Shown here one piece after another: positions 1 to 5,608 of a stretch of 10,623 bases of DNA. Source of the DNA: an uncultured Microcaldota archaeon (GTDB lineage Archaea; Micrarchaeota; Micrarchaeia; Micrarchaeales; Micrarchaeaceae). The stretch lies in the NCBI GenBank assembly GCA_903858385.1, contig CAIOIN010000123.1, forward strand, positions 1-10,623, given 5' to 3'. Numbering within the stretch: the first letter of the stretch is position 1; the number at the start of each line of letters is the position of its first letter. The position numbers and the translations under genes are program-made. The notes beneath the pieces are model-generated. The model did not search any database. It had not been told where the DNA came from and saw nothing but the letters and a program-made list of their open reading frames with translations.

Positions 1-16
1 ATAAAACGATTTAGAA
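1..16 (-). terminator. T-rich tail after RNase HII gene
   Basis: Read on the minus strand, the bases after the RNase HII stop codon are AT-rich and contain CGTTTTAT. Archaeal termination is often intrinsic at T-rich stretches, so this could end the PRC-barrel/RNase HII transcript. The run is short and cut off by the window edge, so the call is weak. Confidence 0.25.
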
Positions 17-721
17 TCAGAAGCTCGTCAGCCTTGTCTGCTTTATCCTGTCCATCGTGCGCCAGTACTTCCTCGTGTTCTCGAAAAGCAGCGCGTTCTC
101 CATGTTCTCCTTTATCGCGTCTATTGTGGTGTCGTCAGAGGGATAGCCCGAGCCGATTGTGATGCCCAGCGTCCGTTCGAGCTTCTTGACCTCGTGGTCG
201 CGAGTTACCTTCGCTATTATGCTCGCGGCGGAGACGACAGGGTATCTTGAATCTGCCTTGTGCTCCGCGATTATCCTTGTCTTCTTGCCTTCGGTGACCT
301 TGATCGCCTTCGCACCGACCACCTTTGTGGGCTTGGAGCTGGACATGTTGAAGCGTATGCCGAACTTCTCAGCTATGACGTCCGGAGAATCGAGATAGAC
401 TGCGCTGATGTCCTGGTCTATGGTGTCGAAGAGCCTGGCGAAATGCACCGCCTCGAGCTCGTTCAAGGATATGCCGTTCTTCATGGCGTCGTTTATCTCG
501 CTTGGGAAGATGCAGTCGACTCTCACGTCTGCGGCTATCTTTTTGATTGTGTTGTAGAGCGTGCCCCTCTTCTTCGGAGAGAGCAGCTTTGAGTCTCTTA
601 CGCCTGCCTCAGAGAGCCTTGAGAGGCTGCTTTTCTTGATAGAGACAAGGCTTATCACAAGAGGGCCTAGTATGGCACCCCTGCCAGCTTCGTCCCCTCC
701 ACACACTATAATTGGGACCAC
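17..721 (-). CDS. rnhB: Ribonuclease HII
   Basis: The enzyme nicks the RNA strand of RNA-DNA hybrids and starts removal of single ribonucleotides left in DNA by the polymerase; it acts in the cytosol with two metal ions. The 234-residue protein has the family signature DEAGRG at 10-15, with acidic catalytic residues D10, E11, D111 (YLDSP) and D157 (HKADSRYP). It also has the RDSKLLSPKKR block at 42-52, the YPVVSAASIIAKV helix at 160-172 and GSGYPSD at 190-196, all in archaeal order and length. The start is GTG. A second GTG at codon 6 would leave only four residues before the first catalytic Asp and cut the first beta strand, so the outer GTG is preferred. The PRC-barrel gene ends 27 bases upstream on the same strand, so the two are probably co-transcribed. 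Identification is very secure; the exact start is less so. Confidence 0.96.
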   Translation of the reverse strand: MVPIIVCGGDEAGRGAILGPLVISLVSIKKSSLSRLSEAGVRDSKLLSPKKRGTLYNTIKKIAADVRVDCIFPSEINDAMKNGISLNELEAVHFARLFDTIDQDISAVYLDSPDVIAEKFGIRFNMSSSKPTKVVGAKAIKVTEGKKTRIIAEHKADSRYPVVSAASIIAKVTRDHEVKKLERTLGITIGSGYPSDDTTIDAIKENMENALLFENTRKYWRTMDRIKQTRLTSF

Positions 722-748
722 CCAGACCGACTATAAGCGCGAAAGATA

Positions 749-1000
749 TCAGAGCAGTTTCCTGTCCAGGACTATGTAGTCGTTGACAGCCATGACTGCA
801 TCGTACTTTATCCTTATGTTGCCATCATCTGCCTTTATCTTGTTTGCAAGCGTGCTGTCAAGATTCGGCTCGATTATGAGAGTGTTCATCTTTCCAGTTA
901 CCTCACTCACTTCGGCATCGACAAATCTACCAACGTCGAAGCCATCGTTTGTTACAACCTTCTTTCCTACGAGCTGTTTTGCTATTACGAACTTTACCAT
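749..1000 (-). CDS. Small PRC-barrel domain protein
   Basis: An 83-residue protein made of a single PRC-barrel. It opens with KQLVGKKVV (8-16), then DGFDVGRFVDAEVS (19-32, the typical G-x-x-G/D-x-x-D turn), TGKMNTLIIEP (35-45), and a last strand IRIKYDAVMAVNDYIVL (62-78). The family (PF05239) includes RNA-processing and photosynthetic proteins; in haloarchaea small PRC-barrel proteins (CdpB1/CdpB2) work with SepF in cell division. That role here is only a possibility. The ATG at 998-1000 is chosen over a TTG seven codons upstream because a TATA element sits about 26 bases before the ATG, which would make the transcript leaderless, and AGGCGAT lies just before it. There is no signal peptide or membrane segment. 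RNase HII follows 27 bases downstream. Confidence 0.85.
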   Translation of the reverse strand: MVKFVIAKQLVGKKVVTNDGFDVGRFVDAEVSEVTGKMNTLIIEPNLDSTLANKIKADDGNIRIKYDAVMAVNDYIVLDRKLL

Positions 1001-1020
1001 CCAATCGCCTATAGAACTCA

Positions 1021-1033
1021 ATATATTATTAAC
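1021..1033 (-). promoter_or_regulatory. TATA box of PRC-barrel/RNase HII unit
   Basis: On the minus strand the bases read TTAATAATATAT, centred about 26 bases before the ATG at 1000. This is the usual distance from an archaeal TATA box to the transcription start, so transcription would begin at or next to the start codon. The winged-helix gene ends at 1074 on the same strand; the 73 bases between it and the ATG also include T-rich sequence that could terminate it. Confidence 0.6.
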
Positions 1034-1073
1034 AGAAACTAATTAATATCCTTATGCCTTACGACGCGGCAAT

Positions 1074-1559
1074 CTAGTTCAAGAAAACCTTGTTGGTTAT
1101 GCCGAATCTTCCTCGGGTTATCAGTTCCTTCGCCTCCAGTTTCTTCAGCATCCGGTGCATCTTTACCTTGGAAAATCCGCTCTTTATTGCGAGCTCGGAC
1201 TGCAGTGCGCCCTTCGGGCTCTCCTTTATCAGGTCGAGGATTCTGCGCTCCTCGTCGCTGAGCATCACATTGAGCATCTTGCTCCGCTCCTTTTCGACCT
1301 TCTTCCTGCCGACGGCCGCATAGCTCCTTTGCAGCGAACTGGAGTTGATGCCCATCAGGGTAGTTCCTGACAGTATCAGCAGCACGCCGCCCACGAACGG
1401 GAGTATGAAATAGTACGCGAGCCTCATTGCGGTCACCCGCGTTGTGGATTCGAGCACCGTGGCGCAGCCGAGCAGCGACATCACTAACAGGACCGCGCCG
1501 ACCGATATGATCAGCGGCGGAAGATGCCGCATCTGCGTGATTGCCGTTGCCTGCCCCAT
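1074..1559 (-). CDS. Membrane-anchored winged-helix regulator
   Basis: A 161-residue protein with two hydrophobic segments (about 13-33 and 48-70), a basic linker (RKKVEKERSK, 85-94) and a C-terminal winged-helix DNA-binding domain (about 98-160). The HTH part reads EERRILDLIKESPKGALQSELA (103-124), then the recognition helix region FSKVKMHRMLKKLEAKELI (129-147) and a short wing ending in a beta hairpin. The positive linker suggests that both ends are cytoplasmic with a short outer loop (34-47). Such proteins are common in archaea as membrane-tethered MarR/IclR-like regulators; ligand and target are unknown. The ATG has a TATA box about 31 bases upstream. It is divergent from another winged-helix gene at 1623, which suggests mutual or self regulation. 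The fold call is secure, the function is not. Confidence 0.8.
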   Translation of the reverse strand: MGQATAITQMRHLPPLIISVGAVLLVMSLLGCATVLESTTRVTAMRLAYYFILPFVGGVLLILSGTTLMGINSSSLQRSYAAVGRKKVEKERSKMLNVMLSDEERRILDLIKESPKGALQSELAIKSGFSKVKMHRMLKKLEAKELITRGRFGITNKVFLN

Positions 1560-1572
1560 GAATCTATATCAG

Positions 1573-1597
1573 GCCCTCGAAGGGCTTTATATCTTTT
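1573..1597. promoter_or_regulatory. Divergent promoter with inverted repeat
   Basis: The 63-base gap between two divergent winged-helix genes contains GGGCTTTATATCTTTT (1582-1597). Read on the minus strand this gives GATATAAAG, a good TATA box about 31 bases before the ATG at 1559; read on the plus strand TTTATAT is about 33 bases before the ATG at 1623. One element could therefore serve both genes. Next to it is a perfect inverted repeat, GCCCT-CGA-AGGGC (1573-1585), at the expected transcription start of the minus-strand gene, placed where an operator would be. A second AT-rich element, GTATAAACATAT, at about 1604-1615 is too close to the plus start codon to be its TATA box. Confidence 0.55.
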
Positions 1598-1622
1598 GCC
1601 TGCGTATAAACATATCGAGGAC

Positions 1623-1940
1623 ATGAAGGGTTTGCTCCTGTTCAAAGACAAGCATCTCAAGATACTTCTTGCGCTCCGCGACACCTCCCAGAGTTGGCAC
1701 ATCACCAGCCTCGCGAAGGCTTCTAACACGACTTACGTGCACACCTGCAACTTCCTCGTAGCGTGCGAGCAACTGGGCATAACGAGCAGCGAGAAGCACG
1801 GGAAGATAAAGCTGATCAAGCTGACTGATAAGGGCATCAAGCTCGCGGAGATGCTCTCCAATGCCTATGCCATGATGACCGTCATGGAGAAAGAGGTGGA
1901 GCTGGCGCCGAAACCCCAGCCGGAGCCGCCCGCGAAGTGA
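1623..1940 (+). CDS. Small winged-helix transcription regulator
   Basis: A 105-residue soluble protein with a MarR/ArsR-like winged helix. The first helix is HLKILLALRD (11-20); the HTH follows with WHITSLAKASNTTYVHTCNFLVACEQLGI (25-53); the wing is SSEKHGKIKLIKLTDKGIKLAEML (55-78). The last 14 residues are Pro/Glu rich and probably disordered. The ATG at 1623 has GAGG just before it and lies downstream of the shared TATA region; a longer open frame from 1524 would run through the promoter and into the opposite gene, so it is not used. The protein has no membrane segment, in contrast to its divergent neighbour. It ends exactly where the convergent Ig-like gene ends. DNA-binding fold is confident; regulon and ligand are unknown. 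Confidence 0.82.
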   Translation: MKGLLLFKDKHLKILLALRDTSQSWHITSLAKASNTTYVHTCNFLVACEQLGITSSEKHGKIKLIKLTDKGIKLAEMLSNAYAMMTVMEKEVELAPKPQPEPPAK

Positions 1941-2357
1941 TCACACTACGTTGAGCGTGGATCTCTTCTTCACTGCGTTTATCACATGGCCGTAGTCGCG
2001 GTAGTGCGCTATGGCCGTGAGTATGATTGTGTATTCTCCCGGGTCGGATGTGACGCTGCCGAAGACGTCGAACCGGACTTCTTTCTCGTCGTGCGGAGCT
2101 ATCTCTCCTACGCGTATCTCCCTCTGCTTTGACACGCCGACCTCGTCGAACCCCAACTGGCCCGGCAGCTCTGCGACAACCGATGTCAGCAGGACTTCTC
2201 CAGTCATGTTCTTCACCTTAACCATCAGCGAAGCGGAACTGCTCTTGTTCGCGTACAGCTTGTACGGAACCAGTTCTGTCGACAGCCGGTAAGGCGGATT
2301 TTTCATCAGATCGTTGCTCGCATCGCGCTTTCCGAAGATGTTGAATATTCCTACCAT
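1941..2357 (-). CDS. Conserved archaeal Ig-like protein, unknown function
   Basis: A 138-residue protein that looks like a single immunoglobulin-like beta sandwich (about 27-137) after a short N-terminal segment. Visible blocks are STELVPYKLYANKSSSASLMVKVKN (26-50), TGEVLLTSVVAELP (52-65), VGEIAPHDEKEVRFDVFG (83-100) and DPGEYTIILTAIAHYRDYGH (105-124). The pattern of a statement strand followed by an x-P-x-x-E-K-E-V strand and P-G-x-Y resembles NEW3/CARDB-type domains. It has no signal peptide or transmembrane segment, unlike most such domains, so it is probably cytosolic. Similar proteins appear to be widespread in archaea (recollection, not a search). The ATG is preceded by AGGCGAT and a TATA box about 37 bases upstream. 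Its stop codon abuts that of the convergent regulator with no gap. I cannot assign a function. Confidence 0.75.
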   Translation of the reverse strand: MVGIFNIFGKRDASNDLMKNPPYRLSTELVPYKLYANKSSSASLMVKVKNMTGEVLLTSVVAELPGQLGFDEVGVSKQREIRVGEIAPHDEKEVRFDVFGSVTSDPGEYTIILTAIAHYRDYGHVINAVKKRSTLNVV

Positions 2358-2389
2358 GATATCGCCTTCGTTTTACTTATGAATTAATG

Positions 2390-2415
2390 CTTATAAATTT
2401 AAGTGTTGTATATAT
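2390..2415. promoter_or_regulatory. Divergent promoter region, Ig-like protein and 150-aa protein
   Basis: CTTATAAATTT (2390-2400) contains TTATAA, which reads as a TATA element on both strands. For the minus gene (ATG at 2357) it predicts a leader of about 10 bases; for the plus gene (ATG at 2460) about 39 bases. A second element, TATATAT (2409-2415), is an alternative TATA for the plus gene with a leader near 22 bases. These positions rest on spacing only. Confidence 0.5.
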
Positions 2416-2459
2416 GTATCGTTCAGGCAGTGTATCCGGTCATTACTCGGGCGCACTTC

Positions 2460-2912
2460 ATGCCGATAAAATACAACCTAACGAAATTTGACAAGATTGC
2501 TGAGCAAATACAGGCTGTTGCGGCGAAGGAGAATCAGTGCAATCCAAACGACTATTCATTCACTGAAGAGGAGACTATAATAAGGATGGAGGCGGTGATC
2601 GTCGCCGCGCTCTGCTCCGCCTATTCCTACCAGACATCCAAGAGCATTGTTGACGGCACGATCGTGGACCTGGGCAGCGACTCCGTGAAAGAGGAGCACA
2701 GGCACGCGCGCGAAGGCAAATGGAAGCAGTTGAGGAACCTCGACGTGCAGGAAGTGGCTGGCATGAACATAAAGGACAATGCATTCTATCAGTGGATGCA
2801 CTACAATGTCGATAAGAGCGAGCAGGAGCTCTACAAGAAGGCCTGGGGCAATCTCAGGGCAAAATTCGGCGAGGCCTGCGACGGCGTTGGGGCCGAACCG
2901 ATCCGCGCCTGA
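2460..2912 (+). CDS. Hypothetical 150-residue protein
   Basis: I do not recognise this protein. It is soluble, mostly helical in character and charged, with a hydrophobic segment AVIVAALCSAYSYQTS (45-60) too short and mixed to be a clear membrane helix. C-terminal blocks include QWMHYNVDKSEQELYKKAW (111-129) and NLRAKFGEACDGVGAEP (131-147). There is no metal-binding or nucleotide-binding motif that I can see. The ATG at 2460 is chosen because the open frame upstream of it (from GTG 2403) passes through TATA-like sequence; no strong ribosome binding site precedes the ATG. Codon use (AAG, ATA, GAG, AGG rich) resembles the neighbouring genes, which supports it being real. A T-rich stretch follows at about 2938-2952. 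Confidence 0.7.
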   Translation: MPIKYNLTKFDKIAEQIQAVAAKENQCNPNDYSFTEEETIIRMEAVIVAALCSAYSYQTSKSIVDGTIVDLGSDSVKEEHRHAREGKWKQLRNLDVQEVAGMNIKDNAFYQWMHYNVDKSEQELYKKAWGNLRAKFGEACDGVGAEPIRA

Positions 2913-2937
2913 CCTCAAAAATTTAGATTAATATCTG

Positions 2938-2953
2938 TTCGTTTACTCTTTTA
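2938..2953 (+). terminator. T-rich stretch after 150-aa protein gene
   Basis: TTCGTTTACTCTTTTA follows the stop codon at 2912 by about 25 bases and precedes the next promoter. It lacks a hairpin, but a T-rich stretch is enough for many archaeal terminators. Weak call. Confidence 0.25.
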
Positions 2954-2969
2954 GGTGAAATTCTAAAGT

Positions 2970-2983
2970 AGGTATTTATACCT
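2970..2983 (+). promoter_or_regulatory. Promoter of ribonucleotide reductase with palindromic TATA
   Basis: AGGTAT-TT-ATACCT (2970-2983) is a perfect inverted repeat with the TATA element TATTTATA in its centre. It predicts a transcription start near 3003 and therefore an untranslated leader of roughly 78 bases before the ribonucleotide reductase ATG at 3081. The symmetry could be a repressor site overlapping the TATA box, or chance; AT-rich palindromes of this size do occur randomly. Confidence 0.5.
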
Positions 2984-3040
2984 TGCTTGGATAAGTTTCA
3001 ATTGCCTTTTGAATCCTGCTTGTAGCTATTGATTTTGATG

Positions 3041-3067
3041 TCGAGAAGGGGGTGAATTCGCTCTCGA
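3041..3067 (+). promoter_or_regulatory. Leader hairpin with Shine-Dalgarno-like loop
   Basis: TCGAGA (3041-3046) and TCTCGA (3062-3067) can pair, with two flanking G-U pairs possible, around a 15-base loop that starts AGGGGGTGA (3047-3055). That loop matches the archaeal Shine-Dalgarno core (GGAGGTGA) at seven of eight places, yet it lies about 25 bases before the ribonucleotide reductase ATG, too far for normal use. It may be a translation control element, or the binding site for a short overlapping frame starting at 3067. No cobalamin riboswitch features are recognisable. Confidence 0.35.
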
Positions 3068-3080
3068 TGTCGGGTCGCAG

Positions 3081-5462
3081 ATGCAGGCTTCACGGCTTGG
3101 TGTTGTTATGGATGGTGGTGTGGTGGAGACCAAAGAAGTTGAGAAGGAGCTGCAGCTTGAGGTTGAGGCGAAGGGCCCGATCGAAATTCCTAAAGAGACG
3201 CTTGATTTCTTCGGCAATGATGAGATAAGGTCAAGAGTGTTCTACGAGAAGTACGCGCTCAGGGACAAGACCGGCAAACATGTTGAGAGGACTCCGAAGG
3301 AGATGTGGGACCGCGTTTCGAGCGAGATAGCGAATGCGGAGGCCACTGATGAGAAGAGGAGTGAGTGGAGGGAGAAGTTCAAGTGGCTGCTTTATGATTT
3401 TAGGTTCGTTCCAGGAGGCCGCATAATGTTCGGAGCCGGACAGGGAAGGCGAACAAGCCTGATAAACTGCTATGTCGTGCCCGTGAAGGAAGATTCGATA
3501 GAAGGCATATTCGACTGGTGCAAGGAAGCGGCGAGAGTCTACAGCCTTGGTGGGGGAGTCGGCACCGACATAAGCGTGCTCAGGCCGCGCGGCGCTCCGG
3601 TCAACAACTCCGCGATATATTCATCCGGTTCTGTTTCGTTCATGAACATAATGAGCGAGACGACGCACACGATAGGCCAGGCCGGGAGGAGAGGCGCGCT
3701 GATGATAACGATGAGCGTCGACCATCCGGACGTGCTCGAATTCATAAAGGTGAAGAGGAACCTCAGCACAGTCAAGTACGCGAACATAAGCGTCAGGATA
3801 ACCGACGAATTCATGCGTGCGGTCGAAGCAAACGAGGATTTCACGCTCAGGTATGGCAACGGGGTCACTGGCAAGATAGAGAGGCCGGTAAGCGCAAGGT
3901 ACCTGTGGAACGAGATAGTCAAATCTGCGAGGGACTGGGCCGAGCCGGGGCTGATGTTCTGGGACACGATAAAAAGATTTTCGCCAAGCGAGTACAACGG
4001 CATGGAAGTTATAACGACGAATCCGTGCAGCGAGCAGCCCCTCCAACCCTATGGGGCATGCGACCTGGGCAGCATAAACCTGCCGACATTCGTGATAGAC
4101 AAGTTCAGCGACAGCGCGACCATAGACTGGAAGATGCTGGAGCAGGCCGTAAGGTATTCCGTGAGGTTCCTTGACGACGTGCTCGAATACAACATGGACA
4201 AGCATGCGCTGCCCGCGCAGAGAGAGGCGTCGGCCAACAGCAGGCGCATCGGCATCGGCGTGACCGGATTGGCCGACATGTTCGTAAAGCTTAAGATAAA
4301 GTACGACAGCGACAAGGCGCTGGCGTTCGCGGACAACCTGTTCAACATGATAAAGAGGACGGCCTACGACGAGAGCTGCGAGATAGCGAAGGAAAAAGGC
4401 TCGTTCCTGTCGTTCGATAGGGACAAACACCTGAGCATGCCTTTCGTGAAGAGCCTCGACCAGGAGACGAGGGACAAGATAGCCAGGAACGGCCTGAGGA
4501 ACGTCGCTATGCTGACCATAGCTCCGGTGGGCAGCGGATCCGTGCTCGTGGGGAGCTCAAGCGGCATAGAGCCGATATTCGCGTTCAGCTACACCAGAAG
4601 GTCGGAATCGCTTAGCCAGCAGTACTTCAAGATGTACGATCCGCTGGTGGGCGAGTACATGAAGCTCGCCGGGATAAACGACGAAAAGGACCTGCCCGAG
4701 TTCTTCGTGGCATCGCACAAGATAATGCCGGAATTCCGCGTCAAGATGCAGGGCATAATACAGAAGCACGTGGACAGTGCCATATCTTCGACGGTCAACC
4801 TGCCGAAGGATACGACGGTAGAACAGGTGGAGCAGATATATCTGCAGGCCTGGAAGGCCGGGTGCAAGGGCATAACGGTCTACAGGGAAGGATCGCGTGA
4901 AGGGGTGCTCATAACCGACGAGGAATTGAAGATGAAGGAGGCGCAGCCCAACTGGAGCAGGCCTGACGTGCTTGTCGGCAAGACGATAAAGCTCAAGGTC
5001 TTGCAGGGCACGCTGTACCTCACGGCCAACTTCGACAAGGAATCGATAAGGGAGGTGTTCATAACGCTCGGCAAGGCGGGAAGCGACGAGAAGAGCTACT
5101 GCGAGGCCATGGGCAAGCTGATAAGCAGGTACCTGCAATTGGGAGGCGACATAAAGGATGTCATATCCAGCCTCAAGGGCATACGCTCAAGCACAGTGAT
5201 GTGGGACCATGGACTGAGGGTGTACAGCGTGCCTGACGCCATAGCGAAGGCCCTTGAATTGGCGACGGGTCAGGAGAGCATGTCTTCGCACAACGAGGCG
5301 ATAACGCTGAAGGACCACGACAAGAAGGCAGAAGAGCAGAAGCCGCATGAAGTTCAGGAGGGCACGAAGATGGAGAGCTGCCCGAGCTGCGGAGAACGCA
5401 CGCTCATAAACGAGAGCGGCTGCGTGACCTGCAGGGCCTGCGGCTACACCAGATGTGGGTAA
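3081..5462 (+). CDS. nrdJ: Adenosylcobalamin-dependent (class II) ribonucleotide reductase
   Basis: The enzyme reduces ribonucleotides to deoxyribonucleotides using coenzyme B12 to make a thiyl radical. In the 793-residue protein the finger-loop motif NPCSEQPL gives N314, radical Cys C316 and E318. The reducing pair is C130 (LINCYVVP) and C327 (YGACDLGSINLP); the 11-residue spacing from C316 to C327 equals that in characterised dimeric NrdJ. The barrel segment SSGIEPIFAFSYTRR is at 493-507. A C-terminal TSCPD-type domain covers about 627-725 (RPDVLVGKTIKLKV, GKAGSDEKSY, VYSVPDAIAKAL). The tail carries six Cys (C767, C770, C781, C784, C787, C792), a zinc-ribbon/redox tail typical of NrdJ. There is no ATP cone. 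The phosphate-loop equivalent reads APVGSGS rather than the common APTG-T/S. ATG 3081 is the first in-frame start after a stop at 3036. Its stop overlaps the start of the next small gene. Confidence 0.96.
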   Translation: MQASRLGVVMDGGVVETKEVEKELQLEVEAKGPIEIPKETLDFFGNDEIRSRVFYEKYALRDKTGKHVERTPKEMWDRVSSEIANAEATDEKRSEWREKFKWLLYDFRFVPGGRIMFGAGQGRRTSLINCYVVPVKEDSIEGIFDWCKEAARVYSLGGGVGTDISVLRPRGAPVNNSAIYSSGSVSFMNIMSETTHTIGQAGRRGALMITMSVDHPDVLEFIKVKRNLSTVKYANISVRITDEFMRAVEANEDFTLRYGNGVTGKIERPVSARYLWNEIVKSARDWAEPGLMFWDTIKRFSPSEYNGMEVITTNPCSEQPLQPYGACDLGSINLPTFVIDKFSDSATIDWKMLEQAVRYSVRFLDDVLEYNMDKHALPAQREASANSRRIGIGVTGLADMFVKLKIKYDSDKALAFADNLFNMIKRTAYDESCEIAKEKGSFLSFDRDKHLSMPFVKSLDQETRDKIARNGLRNVAMLTIAPVGSGSVLVGSSSGIEPIFAFSYTRRSESLSQQYFKMYDPLVGEYMKLAGINDEKDLPEFFVASHKIMPEFRVKMQGIIQKHVDSAISSTVNLPKDTTVEQVEQIYLQAWKAGCKGITVYREGSREGVLITDEELKMKEAQPNWSRPDVLVGKTIKLKVLQGTLYLTANFDKESIREVFITLGKAGSDEKSYCEAMGKLISRYLQLGGDIKDVISSLKGIRSSTVMWDHGLRVYSVPDAIAKALELATGQESMSSHNEAITLKDHDKKAEEQKPHEVQEGTKMESCPSCGERTLINESGCVTCRACGYTRCG

Positions 5463-5596
5463 TGATCGTAAAAAGGAAGGACGGCTACCATGTTCTCTCC
5501 GAGAAAGGAAAGAATATGGGCGGTCCTTATAAGACGAGGGAAGAGGCGGAGAAAAGATTGCGGCAGGTAGAATATTTCAAGCATGTTAAGAGATAG
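5462..5596 (+). CDS. 44-residue conserved microprotein coupled to nrdJ
   Basis: The ATG overlaps the nrdJ stop codon by one base (TAATG), a classic translational coupling arrangement. The product has 44 residues, with a short beta-hairpin-like start (KRKDGYHVLSEKGKNMG, 4-20), then PYKTREEAEKRLRQVEYFKH (22-41), ending in a basic tail. The last part is a helix with the pattern T-R-E-E-A-x-x-R-x-x-Q-x-E-x-F. Very short proteins with this arrangement (a Y-x-V-x-S/K-G-K strand pair, then Y-x-T-x-E-x-A-x-x-R) occur in bacteria, phages and archaea, from memory rather than search. No function is known to me. Context suggests a role tied to ribonucleotide reductase, perhaps nucleic acid or protein binding. 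Convergent Nudix gene ends 12 bases away. Confidence 0.72.
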   Translation: MIVKRKDGYHVLSEKGKNMGGPYKTREEAEKRLRQVEYFKHVKR

Positions 5597-5608
5597 TGCG
5601 GCGATTCC

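Noticed and set aside
731..740. TATA-like GCTTATAGTC upstream of the RNase HII GTG
   Set aside because: Its predicted transcription start falls inside the RNase HII coding region, so it does not fit as the gene's promoter; co-transcription with the PRC-barrel gene is simpler.
3052..3228. Short plus-strand frame (GTG 3052 or ATG 3067) beginning at the Shine-Dalgarno-like AGGGGGTGA and overlapping the nrdJ start
   Set aside because: It overlaps nrdJ in another frame and yields an Arg- and Trp-rich sequence typical of an out-of-frame reading. Mentioned only as a possible reason for the misplaced ribosome site.
3621..4430. Long minus-strand open frame antisense to nrdJ
   Set aside because: A GC-driven shadow; its His/Val/Arg-rich translation has no motif and nrdJ is clearly the real gene.
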